A stretch of DNA of 64,000 nt from Terfezia claveryi (taxonomy: Eukaryota > Ascomycota > Pezizomycetes > Pezizales > Pezizaceae). Shown here piece after piece: positions 1-10,228 of this stretch. The position numbers were made by a program, and so were the translations under genes. Location: positions 1-64,000 of the forward strand of contig WHUX01000171.1 of NCBI GenBank assembly GCA_015179025.1, read 5' to 3'. The first letter of the stretch is position 1; each line of letters begins with the position of its first letter. The notes beneath the pieces were generated by a model. That model worked only from the letters and a program-made list of their open reading frames with translations. It was not told where the DNA came from and made no database searches.

Positions 1-1400
1 GCTCTGGCTATACTACCTACGCGCTTCCGGTACTACTAGCTCTAGCTAAAATACCTACATGCTCCCGGTACTGCCAGCTCTGGCTACACTACCTACACGT
101 TCCCAGTACTGCCAGCTCTAGCTACACCAGCTACACACTCCCGAGGCTGCCAGCTCCGGCTACACCAGCTACACTCCTGAGGCTGCTAGCTCTGGCTATA
201 ATACCTACATGCTCCTGGAGCTGCCAGGTCTAGCTACAGGTACTACTACTATGTACTCACGCTTCTCTAATTCTACTGATAACCTATGAGCTTTCAGGAC
301 TACCTATGCACTTCTGGTACTGCCAGCTCTGGCTACACTACCTACGCGCTTCCGGTACTGCCAGCTCTAGCTACAATACCTACACGCCCCCAGTACTGCC
401 AGCTCTGGCTACACTACCTACGTGCTTCCGGTACTGCCAGCTCTAGCTACAATACCTACATGCTCCTGGTACTGCCAGCTCTGGCTACAATACCTACGTA
501 CTCCCAGAGCTGCCAGCTCTAGCTACAAGTACTACTACTACCTATTCATGCTTCTCCAATTCTACTACTAACCCACGAGCTTTCAGGACTACCTACGCGC
601 TCCCGAGGCTACCAGCTCTGGCTACAATACCTACGTGCTCCCGGAGCTACCAGCTCTAGCTACAGGTACTACTACTACCTATTCACGCTTCTCCAATTCT
701 ACTGTTAACCCACAAGCTTTCAGAACTACCTATACACTCCCGAGGCTGCCAGCTCCAGCTACAATACCTACGTGCTCCTAGAGCTGCCATCTCTAGCTAC
801 AGGTACTACTACTACCTATTCACGCTTCTCCAATTCTACTGCTAACCCACGAGCTTTCAGGACTACCTATGCACTTCCGGTACTACCAGCTCTGGCTACA
901 CTACCTACGCGCTTCCGGTACTGCCAGCTCTAGCTACAATACCTACACGCTCCTGGTACTGCCAGCTCTGGCTATACTACCTACGCGCTTCTGGTACTGC
1001 CAGCTCTAGCTACAATACCTACATGCTCCCGGTACTGCCAGCTCTGGCTACAATACCTACGCGCTTCCAGAGCTGCCAGCTCTAGCTACAGGTACTACTA
1101 ATACCTATTCATGCTTCTCCAATTCTACTGCTAACCCATGAGCTTTCAGGACTGCCTGCCTATGTGCTCCTGAGGCTACCAGCTCTGGCTACAATACCTA
1201 CTCACTTCCGGTACTTCCAGCTCTGGCTACAGGTACTACTACTACTACTTATTCACGCTTCTCCAATTCTACTGCTAACCCACAAGCTTTCAGGACTACC
1301 TATGCACTCTCGAGGCTGCTAGCTCTGGCTACAATACCTAAGTGCTCCCAGTACTGCCAGCTCTAGCTACAATACCTACACACTCCCGGTACTACTAGCT
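1..1400. repeat. 38-bp minisatellite array, left arm
   Basis: The unit is close to ccagctctggctacactacc followed by tacgcgcttccggtactg, 38 bp in all. It is repeated head to tail with variants such as ctacaatacctacatgctcc. Runs of the unit alternate with a longer spacer block containing tactactactacctattca, cttctccaattctactgc and gagctttcaggactacc, giving a higher-order pattern. Reading frames across it encode only low-complexity peptides rich in PALAT and SGTASS. The array starts before base 1. Confidence 0.9.
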
Positions 1401-1840
1401 CTAGCTATAATACTCTAGCTACACTACTTGCACTCTCTTGCCTCTCACGTTATCAGCTCTAACTTTTCTATCTAGCTGCTTCTACCATATGTTATAGGAT
1501 ATCGCTTTGCTTTGATATCACTTTGCTTTCTAACGCAGGTACCTCCAGCCACTTTCTTACACCTCCACTCTACTAATTTATATGCTTTCTAGTATGCTTT
1601 CTACTTTGGCTATATTGCCAGTTCCACTTTTCTCTATACAACTAGATTGCCTATTCTAGCTTTAATTCATTACACGGACCACGAGTATGAGGTCTGATTC
1701 ACTCTCCAACCAGACTATCTTTGGATCAGATTTTTGCATAATGAGATTCACTTTATTCAGGCTTGATCTACGATATCTAAACTAGCTCTGGTTATTTACG
1801 GTTGATTTTCTTTCCTCATTTTATATCTATGTCATTTACT
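1401..1840. repeat. Unique inner part of the left inverted arm
   Basis: This stretch is the reverse complement, with substitutions, of about 4140-4565. A second, shorter copy of its inner edge (gctcaggcttgatctatgg and following bases) repeats in tandem at about 1852-1921, so the inner edge has been locally duplicated on the left side only. Confidence 0.75.
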
Positions 1841-1924
1841 TTGCTCAGGCTTGATCTATGGTATCTAAACTAGCTCTAGTTATTTATGGTTGATTTTCTT
1901 TCCTCATTTTATATCTATGTCCTT

Positions 1925-3909
1925 TAAGTCCTTTACTTAATTTTCTTCTTCTACATTATTTTCCTGTATATTGCCTTCCTCTATATCGTCTTCCTCCAGA
2001 TTATCTTTCTCCATATCTTCATCACTAGTATCTCTTGCACTTTCTTGATCACTATCACCATCTAGTGAGTTTGGAGCTGCAAATAATTCCAACTAATCCT
2101 GTGCTTTACATGTTTAGCGGTTATGACCATATGTTCCACATCTGTAGTATGTTTATTTTCCTTGTCTAGTACTGAGGGAAGACATCGATACAGGAGCTCT
2201 AGTACCTCTAGTTCCAGATATAAACCACTTAACTTTAGGACGGCTATGCTTGTTTTACTGTTGTGTAGGGGCTGTAATTTGAGTTGAGGCTGGAATATCG
2301 GATATTAATATAGGCAAAATATTCTGATGATAAGTTTGATGCCATATATCAACTTGGAAGGATTTCGGTATGTATTGATAAGGCCGAGGTGTACTAAAAT
2401 AAGGACCTTGTATCGTTTAGAGGTTTTCGAGAAAAGCGCATGCATGACTGCAGAGAATGAAATTGGCTCGAAACTGGCCACAATTGTAAGTCTTAGTATG
2501 AAGGTTAACGGTATGAGACTTTTGGTTGTTTTGTGTAACAACAGCCAAGATATTAGAGGAGCACTGTATTGTATGGCTAAGTACTAAGGTTTGACTTTGT
2601 TGTAACTGGTCATAGCAGTAGGTTGTGAAGGGAGTCCGTTGAGCTACCAGTTTGGATGCTTCAATATAACGATTGGCACATTATGCCATTACATAGTGCC
2701 AAATATTATTCAAAAGCTCCAGAACTGGTAACTTGCAATCTTTACAAAAAATATTGTTTATTGACTCAACAATATTAGACGTTTTATGACCATAGTATGG
2801 ACCAATATAATATGCAGTTACCTATAATTTGGGGTCAATTGCATGTAAATATTGAGCTGCACTAATATAAACTTGCTCAAGCTTATTCATTTCTTGTTTA
2901 TATGCTTCTAATGAAATAGCATTGGCAATCGCCCAAAAGTAGGGTGTTAAGGTATTGTTGTATTTCTTGCAAAGATTATCTATTTGAGATAAAATAATAT
3001 TAGTCATAGTTAATTTAATTAGAGGAATATTGGATATTTTACCTTTCAAGTGAAAACAATAGATGAAAGATACAATTGTATCTCCATAAACCAACTCTTG
3101 TGTATTTAATAAGCCTTTGTCATGATCGCTTATTAAAGTCATTCCCACTGTTTCTGGAATTGCAATCTTAAGATGCAATAAAAACTAACTCTATGAATTC
3201 GTATTCTCACTTTCAACCATACCCTATGCTAAAATCAAATTTTTACCATTGGCATCGATACCAACAGCAAACAATAAAGATAAAACATAATGAGCCTTTA
3301 AAAAAGTTCTGTCAATAGCAATAAATTTCCGCATATATTGATAGGATAGTCGGGTCTCATGTGGACAAATAAATAGACGCGAAACTTGTATTCTGATATA
3401 CATTGTATTTCAGTATACAAGTTCAGATGGTATGATTTGAGTAGAGATAGGTATGCTAGCAATTGTTTGAATTGGCATGTTTGTTCTACTTGACTAGCAT
3501 TCAGAAGGTAAACCTTCACCACTTGTGCTGGTTGCGACTTGGTAGCTAGGTTATATTTCATGCGAATACAATCTCGAATGTCACTCACTGTAGTAGATTT
3601 AGTAACATAGAGATGTTGTAGTACAACTCGACGTAACCAAGATTGTGAGTTCACAATACTACTATTAAAGCCTATCCCAGTACATGTATACCTACCAGAA
3701 ATTGTTTTGACTTCAATTTCATGATTGGAGTTCAAAGCAGCATACAACCGCCATTTGCAGTCTTTATCCTTATACACACAGCAATAGTCTCCTCGCTTTT
3801 TATTTTTATTTCTGACCTTGACTTCAACTCGCATAGTAAGATACCAGTCTTCTAGTGCAATACTGAAGTCCTCCCAGGAAATAAAGTATTGACCAACAGT
3901 GAGCGACAT
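1925..3909 (-). pseudogene. MULE transposase, broken
   Basis: Reading the minus strand from the ATG at 3909, the first part (3909 to about 3350) has the FAR1/MuDR-type DNA-binding layout: CKWRLYAA, then ISGRYTCTG. After a frameshift near 3350 the catalytic region follows: AIDRTFLKAHY holds the first Asp and LISDHDKGL (near 3130) the second, then YCFHLKG. Further on come GHKTSNIVESIN (near 2790), a SWIM-like remnant NCGQF...CSHACAF whose first Cys is Tyr, and a CCHC-type knuckle CGTYGHNR...C near 2110. An acidic tail ends near 1925. These are the expected parts of a fungal Hop-type MULE in the right order, over about 660 codons. Breaks include the frameshift, stops near 3240-3180, one at about 2820 and several TAG/TGA codons downstream. 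Function is inferred from motifs; the gene is not intact. Confidence 0.8.
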
Positions 3910-4139
3910 AACTGCAAGAAGTAAATAAAAAAGATAGTATAAAGATTGGCAAGGTAATTATATAAAATATATAATAAAAACCATGCAGGCCAGGGGGGAG
4001 GAGGCGAGGGGGCAGGAGTTTGTACTGTCATAATACAAGAAGTATAATGAACAGGCAAGAAGAGCAGACACATGAAGAAGCTTATATACATACCAGTACC
4101 AACAATCTACAAAGATATAGCAGTATTAGGAAGGCTTAA

Positions 4140-4565
4140 AGTAGAAAAATCAACCATAAATAACTAGAGATAATTGAGCTAGTTTAGATATCGTAGATCA
4201 AGCCTGAGCAAAGTGAATCTTATTATACAAAAATCTGATCCAAAGATAGTCTGGTTGGAGAGTGAATCAGATCTCATACTCATAGTCTGTGTAATGAATC
4301 AGAGCTAGAATAGGCAATCCAGTTGTATAGAGGAAGGTGGAACTGGCAATATAGCCAAAGTAGAAAGCATACTAGAAAGCATATAGATTAGTAGAGTAGA
4401 GGTGTAAGAAAGCGGCTGGAGGTACCTACGTTAGAAAGCAAAGCGATATCAAAGCCAAGCGATATCCTATAACATATACTAGAAGTAGCTAGATAGAAAA
4501 GCTAGAGCTGATAACGTAAGAGGCGGGAGAGTGCAAGTAGTGTAGCTAGGGTATTATAGCTAGAG
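4140..4565. repeat. Unique inner part of the right inverted arm
   Basis: Reverse complement, with differences, of about 1401-1840: for example aatcaaccataaataac here against gttatttatggttgatt on the left. It joins the transposase region to the right minisatellite array. Confidence 0.75.
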
Positions 4566-6370
4566 CTGGCAGTACCGGAAGTGAATAGGTATTGTAGCTA
4601 GAGCTGGCAGTACTGGGAGTACGTAGGTATTGTAGCCAGAGCTGGCAGCCTTGAGAGCGCATAAGTAGTCCTGAAAGCTTGTAGATTAGCAGTAGAATTG
4701 GAGAAGCATGAATAGGTAGTAGTAGTAGTACCTGTAGCCAGAGCTGGCAGTACTGGAAGCGAGTAGGTATTGTAGCTAGAGCTGGCAGCCTCGGGAGTGC
4801 ATAGGCAGTTCTGAAAGCTCGTGGGTTAGCAGTAGAATTAGAGAAGTATGAATAGGTAGTAGTAGTACCTGTAGCTAGAGCTAGTAGCTCTGGGAGTACA
4901 TAGGTATTGTAGCTAGAGCTGGCAGTACCGGGAGTGTGTAGGTATTATAGCTAGAGCTGGCAGTACCAGAAGCGCATAGGTAGTGTAGCTAGAGCTAGCA
5001 GTACTGGAAGCGTGTAGGTATTGTAGCTAGAGCTGGCAGTACCGGAAGTGCGTAGGTAGTGTAGCCAGAGCTGGCAGTACCGGAAGCGCGTAGGTAGTCC
5101 TGAAAGCTCGTGGGTTAGCAGTAGAATTGGAGAAGCGTGAATAGGTAGTAGTAGTACTTGTAGCTAGAGCTGGCAGCTCCGGGAGCACGTAGGTATTGTA
5201 GCCAGAGCTGGCAGCCTCGGGAGCGTATAGGTAGTCCTGAAAGCTCGTGGGTTAGCAGTAGAATTGGAGAAGCATGAATAGGTAGTAGTAGTACCTGTAG
5301 CTAGAGCTGGTAGCTCCGAGAGCACATAGGTATTGTAGCCAGAGCTGGCTGCCTTGGAAGTGCATAGGTAGTCCTGAAAGCTCATGGGTTAGCAGTAGAA
5401 TTGGAAAAGCGTGAATAGGTAGTAGTAGTACCTGTAGCTAGAGCTGGCAGCTCTGGGAGCGTGTAGGTATTGTAGCCAGAGCTGGCAGTACCGGGAGCAT
5501 GTAGGTATTGTAGCTAGAGCTGGCAGTACTGGAAGTGTGTAGGTAGTGTAGCCAGAGCTGGCAGTACTAGGAGCATGTAGGTATTGTAGCTAGAGCTGGC
5601 AGTACCGGAAGCACGTAGGTAGTGTAGCTAGAGCTAGCAGTACCAGAAGCATGTAGGTACTCCTGAAAGCTCATGGATTATCAGTAGAATTGGAGAAGCG
5701 TGAGTAGGTAGTAGTAGTACCTGTAGCTAGAGCTGGTAGCTTCGGAATCATGTAGGTATTGTAGCCAGAGCTGGCAGCCTTAGGAGTGTAGCTAGTGTAG
5801 CCGGAGCTGGCAGCTTCGGGAGTGTGTAGCTGGTGTAGCCAGAGTTGGCAGTACCGGGAACATGTAGGTAGTGTAGCCAAAGCTGGCAGTACTGGGAGCA
5901 TGTAGGTATTATAGCTAGAGCTGGCAGTACCGGAAGCAAATAGGAAGTGTAGCTAGAGCTGGTAGAACTGGAAGCATATAGGTAGTCCTTAAAGCTCATG
6001 GATTATCAGTAGAATTGGAGAAGCGTGAATAGGTAGTAGTAGTACCTGTAGCTAGAGCTGGTAGTACCGGAAGCATGTAAGTAGTCCTGAAAGCTCGTAG
6101 CTTAGCAGTAAAGAGAAGCGTGAATAGGTAGTAGTAGTACCTGTAGCTAGAGCTGGCAGCTCCGGGAGTGCATAGGTATTGTAGCTGGAGCTGGCAGCCT
6201 CGGGAGTGTGTAGCTGGTGTAGCCAGAGCTGGTAGTACCGGGAGCATGTAAGTAGTATAGCTAGAGCTGGCAGTACCAGAAGTGTATAGGTAGTCCTGAA
6301 AGCTCGTGAGTTAGTAGTAAAGAGAAGCATGAATAGGTAGTAATAGTAGTACCTGTAGCCAGAGCTAGTA
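4566..6370. repeat. 38-bp minisatellite array, right arm (inverted)
   Basis: Same 38-bp unit as the left array in the opposite orientation (gtagctagagctggcagtac, ggaagcgcgtaggtat). It again alternates with the longer spacer block containing ctcgtgggttagcagtagaa and gaataggtagtagtagtacc. At least six spacer-type blocks occur here. Open frames on the minus strand are low-complexity and are not treated as genes. Confidence 0.9.
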
Positions 6371-8155
6371 GAACCTAGGTTGTGATGCTGAAAGCTCGTA
6401 GATTAGTATTGGAATCAAAGGGTGGGATTGAGGAGTATGGAATAGAAGTGCAGAACTGGTTCCGAACTGGCAGAGCTTGGGTGTGCGCCATGAGTAGTGG
6501 AGGGTACCGTGAGTATGAAGGGTGCCGTGAGTAGTAAGTGCCGTAAGCATAAAGGGTGGGGGGCAGTATGTTGCTGCATGTAGTGCTGAGTACGCGGTTA
6601 TGCTAGGTGCTGGGGATGCAGGGAGACTAGATGCAGGGTATGCTGGTTATGCTGGCTACTGGCTATGTATGGTATGCTGACTATGCATGGTATGCTGGCT
6701 ATGCATGGTATACTGGCTATGCTGGTGTGATTGTATGCGCATCGAGCTGTTAGAGGTAGCTTACCTAAGTATGCCGGCTTCTATACTGCTGCGGGTGGAA
6801 GCATGTGAATATAATACGGGTTAGTCTAGTTGGCACAATGCGGGTATTTGGTTGTATTGGTTAGAAAGGTTTAGTGTAGTCTGGTTGGGTTTAGTGTTGC
6901 TTTAGTGCTGTTGGATATGATGGAAGTCTGCATGATGTCGATTTCAAATGTTATTTGCTACCCAGTATCAATTTCAAATGTTATCTCCTTTCCAAAAAGG
7001 TATTCAAATCATAATAATTGTAGATTGCCTGTTTAGTGTTGCACTTTATCGCGTGGCCACCCACTATAGTATGTACCTACTATTCTAGTCATCTGAAGTT
7101 TAGATATGGCAGAGCAGACGAGATGGCTCGTTTTCTTCCATCTATGGTCATAGATGTTAGATAAGTAGTGAACACTCTTGCATCCTAGGTTACTAGGAAT
7201 CATTTCTATATACACCTATTTTTAGTCCCGATGTGGTTCTTAATGGATCAACATATAGATGCGAGGCTGTCGAATGTCATACTCGTATTTTAGGTGTAGG
7301 CATAAGGTATAAGTACTACAGATATCAAGACCTCTTCCAAACTACCTTACGCCTGCAAAGGAATACACTGTTGTCATACAATGAAGGTAAGCTGACAGAG
7401 GTACCTATGAGACCTACCGGTACCGTTAGTCTGGTTGGCATACTGTAAAAACTCAGAAATAAGACCCTAGCCGCACTAATGTCGGTTGCTAGTCTGGTTG
7501 TCGGTTGCGATGGAGACTGGTTGCTACATTACTATGTAGTTACCTACTGTATGTATGTACATATGGAACTAATACCAACCCCTCCACCCTCCACCTAGAC
7601 CCGCATCCTGTTGGAGAGTCTGGTTCTGTTACAACAGCGATGTTAAATTCTTGTGTATCTATGAATTTGGAATTTGTGGTCTTGACTGCTGTCCGGTGGT
7701 AGAGATTTACTGGTTAACTAACTTTCAGACTATAATCTGTCTTTTAAATTTCTGCTGAGTTGTCGCATTATCGTTTGCAGAAACAACAAATAATTGCTCT
7801 GTTGATAGCATATACATACGGATATTACTACTGCTAGATAATTATAATGTTATAGCTATGTTCTATGGCTGAATGATAGCCTTGCAGTGTGCACGTACGA
7901 AGTGAAGCACGTTTGAATCCGACAATCATTCTTCAGTTAAACCTCCCACTTTCTTATTTGTTTTCTTTGTCGTGAACTCTACGCTGAACGGTGATTTATA
8001 TGAAGTATTCAATCACTGGTCCTTGGCTTGGCATTTAGAGTTGCAGTTTACATAAGTAGCTAGACCCTGAGCTTTGTTAGTTTAGAAGAACACGGCGATT
8101 CTCCTCTCAACTCTCTTGAACTCTCCTTCCACTGCTTGCCTCAAGGCTTGACAAA
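6371..8155. other. Intergenic stretch with a short tandem repeat
   Basis: Just beyond the array the sequence keeps weak similarity (ctgaaagctcgtagattag) and then turns unique. About 6640-6725 holds four or so imperfect copies of a 19-20 bp word around tatgctggctatgcatgg. Near 6930-6990 the word tcaatttcaaatgttat occurs twice (once as tcgatttcaaatgttat). Small open frames at 7033-7215 and 7233-7448 have no recognisable motif. I see no gene here. Confidence 0.5.
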
Positions 8156-8325
8156 ATGGATCCCAGTAGTGGGAACGAGAACTATAGTAGGTCTTTATTC
8201 GGAAATGAGTATCTATAGAGCTGACCAGGAGCATTGATCTAGGTAAGAAACCTGCAGCGTTGCACATACAATCCCCCCGGAACAAGCTTGGTTGCCTGCT
8301 TGCCGTGGCTGCTGCCACAGTGCCG

Positions 8326-9864
8326 ATGCCTGTAGATACTGGAAGCCCCATCATGGCAAATCGATGGGACCCACTACGGTCGACTGAGCCACTCCCTATG
8401 AAGAATAGGTTTCTGACAGGAGACCAGTCACGTGGTATACCCATCATGGATGCTTTGGCGAGTTTGTGCGTTAGCAAAGCGCGGGGGGAGGTTATTGCTA
8501 TTGGGGCGCAAATAATCCGCAAGGACAATAGGGCTCGCCTGGTTCTCACAGTGGCTGGAAATCACCCTACACACGAACTATTGACCAAGATACCCCACCA
8601 CCTCCGTGTTGTGTGGGGAAATTTACAGCAACTTGCCCGTCTCTATGAACTAGAACGGAGTGAAGCGAAACCAGGGACCTTTTCAAACCAGCGGTCCTCT
8701 TCCCCTCCCTCTTCTGTATACGTTGACCCGCGCCAGAAGCCTGTGATTTCTATACTGCTTCAAGCACTACTCCAACACCACTTTGCTAAAGTCCACCAGC
8801 GGTTCCACAAACGGTTTCCGAAATTTCTGTCCTTCCGGCAAATTTTTTTGGCTATTCCTGATGAAGCATGGCCAAATAAGTTGATCAAAGCGAAAACCGA
8901 GTTAAGCGCCGTCTCGTGCTCGATAAGGGATATGGCAGACTGCTTTAACCAAGCATACTCTCAAGGGAAATGGACTGTGACTAGCACAGTCCTCACCAAA
9001 CTCAGTACCTTGCTTGAAAACATCTGTGTTCGGACATCACAGATAGATCCGGTTGAAATGGCACTTCTTGAGGGTGTTGTGGAACAACATGGGGCTGCAA
9101 GTATAAGCCCTGCTTTACACTTGAACGCACAGCCTGCAGCTGACAAAGATCATTGTGATACAGGCTTCCCGCTTGGCCACTATCTGAGGAAACTCAGCAC
9201 CTTTCATCGCTCTGCGTCATCGCTCATCCGGTGGGCACAATCGCCACGTCTCCGTCACACACTCAAAGACAGCCTTGAGATACAAATCGTTACATTGAAG
9301 CCGGAGTTTATACCCCAATTTCCGACCACCTCAGCTGGCTGGGAGGAGGTTGTCAAAAACATCGTAGAAAGAAACGACTTTCTGCCTGAAGGATCTTTTA
9401 TACAGGAGGCAGCGACAGCGGTATGCAAGTCATTCTCGCATTCCCCCAAGGCCGCCCCCCCGGTGCATTGTGAGGTTGCACTTATACTTCACTATCAATC
9501 CCGCCCAGTCAGTAGTGTGCCCCCATTTAACTACATTGGCGTAAGTAAGTTAAGTTGTGGCGCTTGCTGGGAATGGATCCAGCAGTTCAACAGCGAAAAT
9601 AATACTACTTATGTCGTTAAAGGGGCTCACAAGAAATTTTACTACCCATGGGGCATCCCAGAACATCTTTCGATGGGTTTCTGGAAACGATATACCATTC
9701 GACTCGAACATATCGTTTGCGAAAGATGGCAAGTGCAGGGGTCTATTCGATCTGGCTCGGACAGCACAGCCAATTCAGGCAATGAGATTGTCGTGACCAA
9801 CACTGTTACCCTGGCCCTCCAGCAAGATGACCCAAATTGGGTCTTTACATATGAGATTCCATGA
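8326..9864 (+). CDS. OTT_1508-like cytidine-deaminase-fold protein
   Basis: An uninterrupted 512-codon frame. Near the C-terminus it has the two-part zinc site of the deaminase superfamily: H381-C-E383 in VHCEVALI, and C411-G-A-C414 in GVSKLSCGAC, followed by WGIP. This arrangement, with the SKLSC stretch, matches the fungal and bacterial OTT_1508-like deaminases (family knowledge), whose members are thought to act on nucleic acid bases or nucleotides; the substrate here is unknown. The N-terminal 370 residues look helical with no motif I recognise. Start: the frame is open back to a TTG at 8260, but the first ATG is 8326, and a second, better-placed ATG is at 8353. A GTAAG donor at 8243 and a CACAG acceptor ending at 8320 could make a 78-bp leader intron; that is inference. 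It is the least damaged host-like gene in the window. Confidence 0.75.
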   Translation: MPVDTGSPIMANRWDPLRSTEPLPMKNRFLTGDQSRGIPIMDALASLCVSKARGEVIAIGAQIIRKDNRARLVLTVAGNHPTHELLTKIPHHLRVVWGNLQQLARLYELERSEAKPGTFSNQRSSSPPSSVYVDPRQKPVISILLQALLQHHFAKVHQRFHKRFPKFLSFRQIFLAIPDEAWPNKLIKAKTELSAVSCSIRDMADCFNQAYSQGKWTVTSTVLTKLSTLLENICVRTSQIDPVEMALLEGVVEQHGAASISPALHLNAQPAADKDHCDTGFPLGHYLRKLSTFHRSASSLIRWAQSPRLRHTLKDSLEIQIVTLKPEFIPQFPTTSAGWEEVVKNIVERNDFLPEGSFIQEAATAVCKSFSHSPKAAPPVHCEVALILHYQSRPVSSVPPFNYIGVSKLSCGACWEWIQQFNSENNTTYVVKGAHKKFYYPWGIPEHLSMGFWKRYTIRLEHIVCERWQVQGSIRSGSDSTANSGNEIVVTNTVTLALQQDDPNWVFTYEIP

Positions 9865-10228
9865 GAGATTATCAGGTGCTGGGATCTGCACAATTCATGT
9901 GGATAACCTGTAAGGTGGTTGTTCCTGGGTGGTCAGTCTTAGGATATTATAAGCCTGCCGGGTGAAGTGCTGATTGCGGTTTATTCTGAATGCGTACATT
10001 TTACTTGAATGTACGTTAAGTTGCTAAGCATCGAATGAAATATAGTTGTATTAGGGCTCTCGACCTGAGCTGATGAAATGGTTTACTTTCCTGCTGGGCC
10101 CATGTTCTAAATGGCCTTGCATATATATACAAGAACCAAGAACCTAGAAACGTCATTCGCCGCTGCTTTCCAACGTCATGCTTCATGAACTGGACCTATA
10201 GATAGATTACCGTCGCCGGAAGTTCGAA
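9865..10228. other. Intergenic, no gene seen
   Basis: Between the deaminase and the CRN-like gene on the opposite strand the two genes converge. No open frame, repeat or clear terminator stands out; gaatgaaatatagttgtatt-type AT-rich sequence near 10030 may carry 3'-end signals. Confidence 0.4.

Larger units (their letters stand above)
1..6375 (-). mobile_element. Mutator-like element (MULE) with very long inverted arms, left end outside the window
   Basis: A broken MULE transposase gene (about 1925-3909, minus strand) lies between two inverted arms. The inner arm parts, about 1401-1840 and 4140-4565, are reverse complements of each other with scattered substitutions; shared landmarks are ggatatcgctttg-type and tctaaactagctc-type words. 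Outside them lie minisatellite arrays built from the same 38-bp unit, read in plus orientation on the left and in minus orientation on the right. Mutator elements are known for long terminal inverted repeats, so reading the whole block as one element is natural but inferred. The outer left end and any 8-11 bp target duplication are not visible. The right end is placed where the array fades near 6375 and is approximate. Confidence 0.62.

Noticed and set aside
286..522. Open frames inside the minisatellite arrays
   Set aside because: Low-complexity products of the repeat unit, present in several frames and both arms; no evidence of coding.
1..1400. Spacer-and-repeat look suggesting a CRISPR array
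   Set aside because: Spacers are not unique, the repeat is diverged and continuous, no cas genes are present, and the setting is eukaryotic; it is a minisatellite.
7865..7930. tRNA-like stretch with matching outer stems gaatgat and atcattc and the word tttgaatcc
   Set aside because: Only 47 bases lie between the stems and no D or T stem forms; too short and unstructured for a tRNA.
8082..8549. 155-codon frame on the minus strand
   Set aside because: Overlaps the deaminase gene's start region on the opposite strand and has no motif; a shadow.
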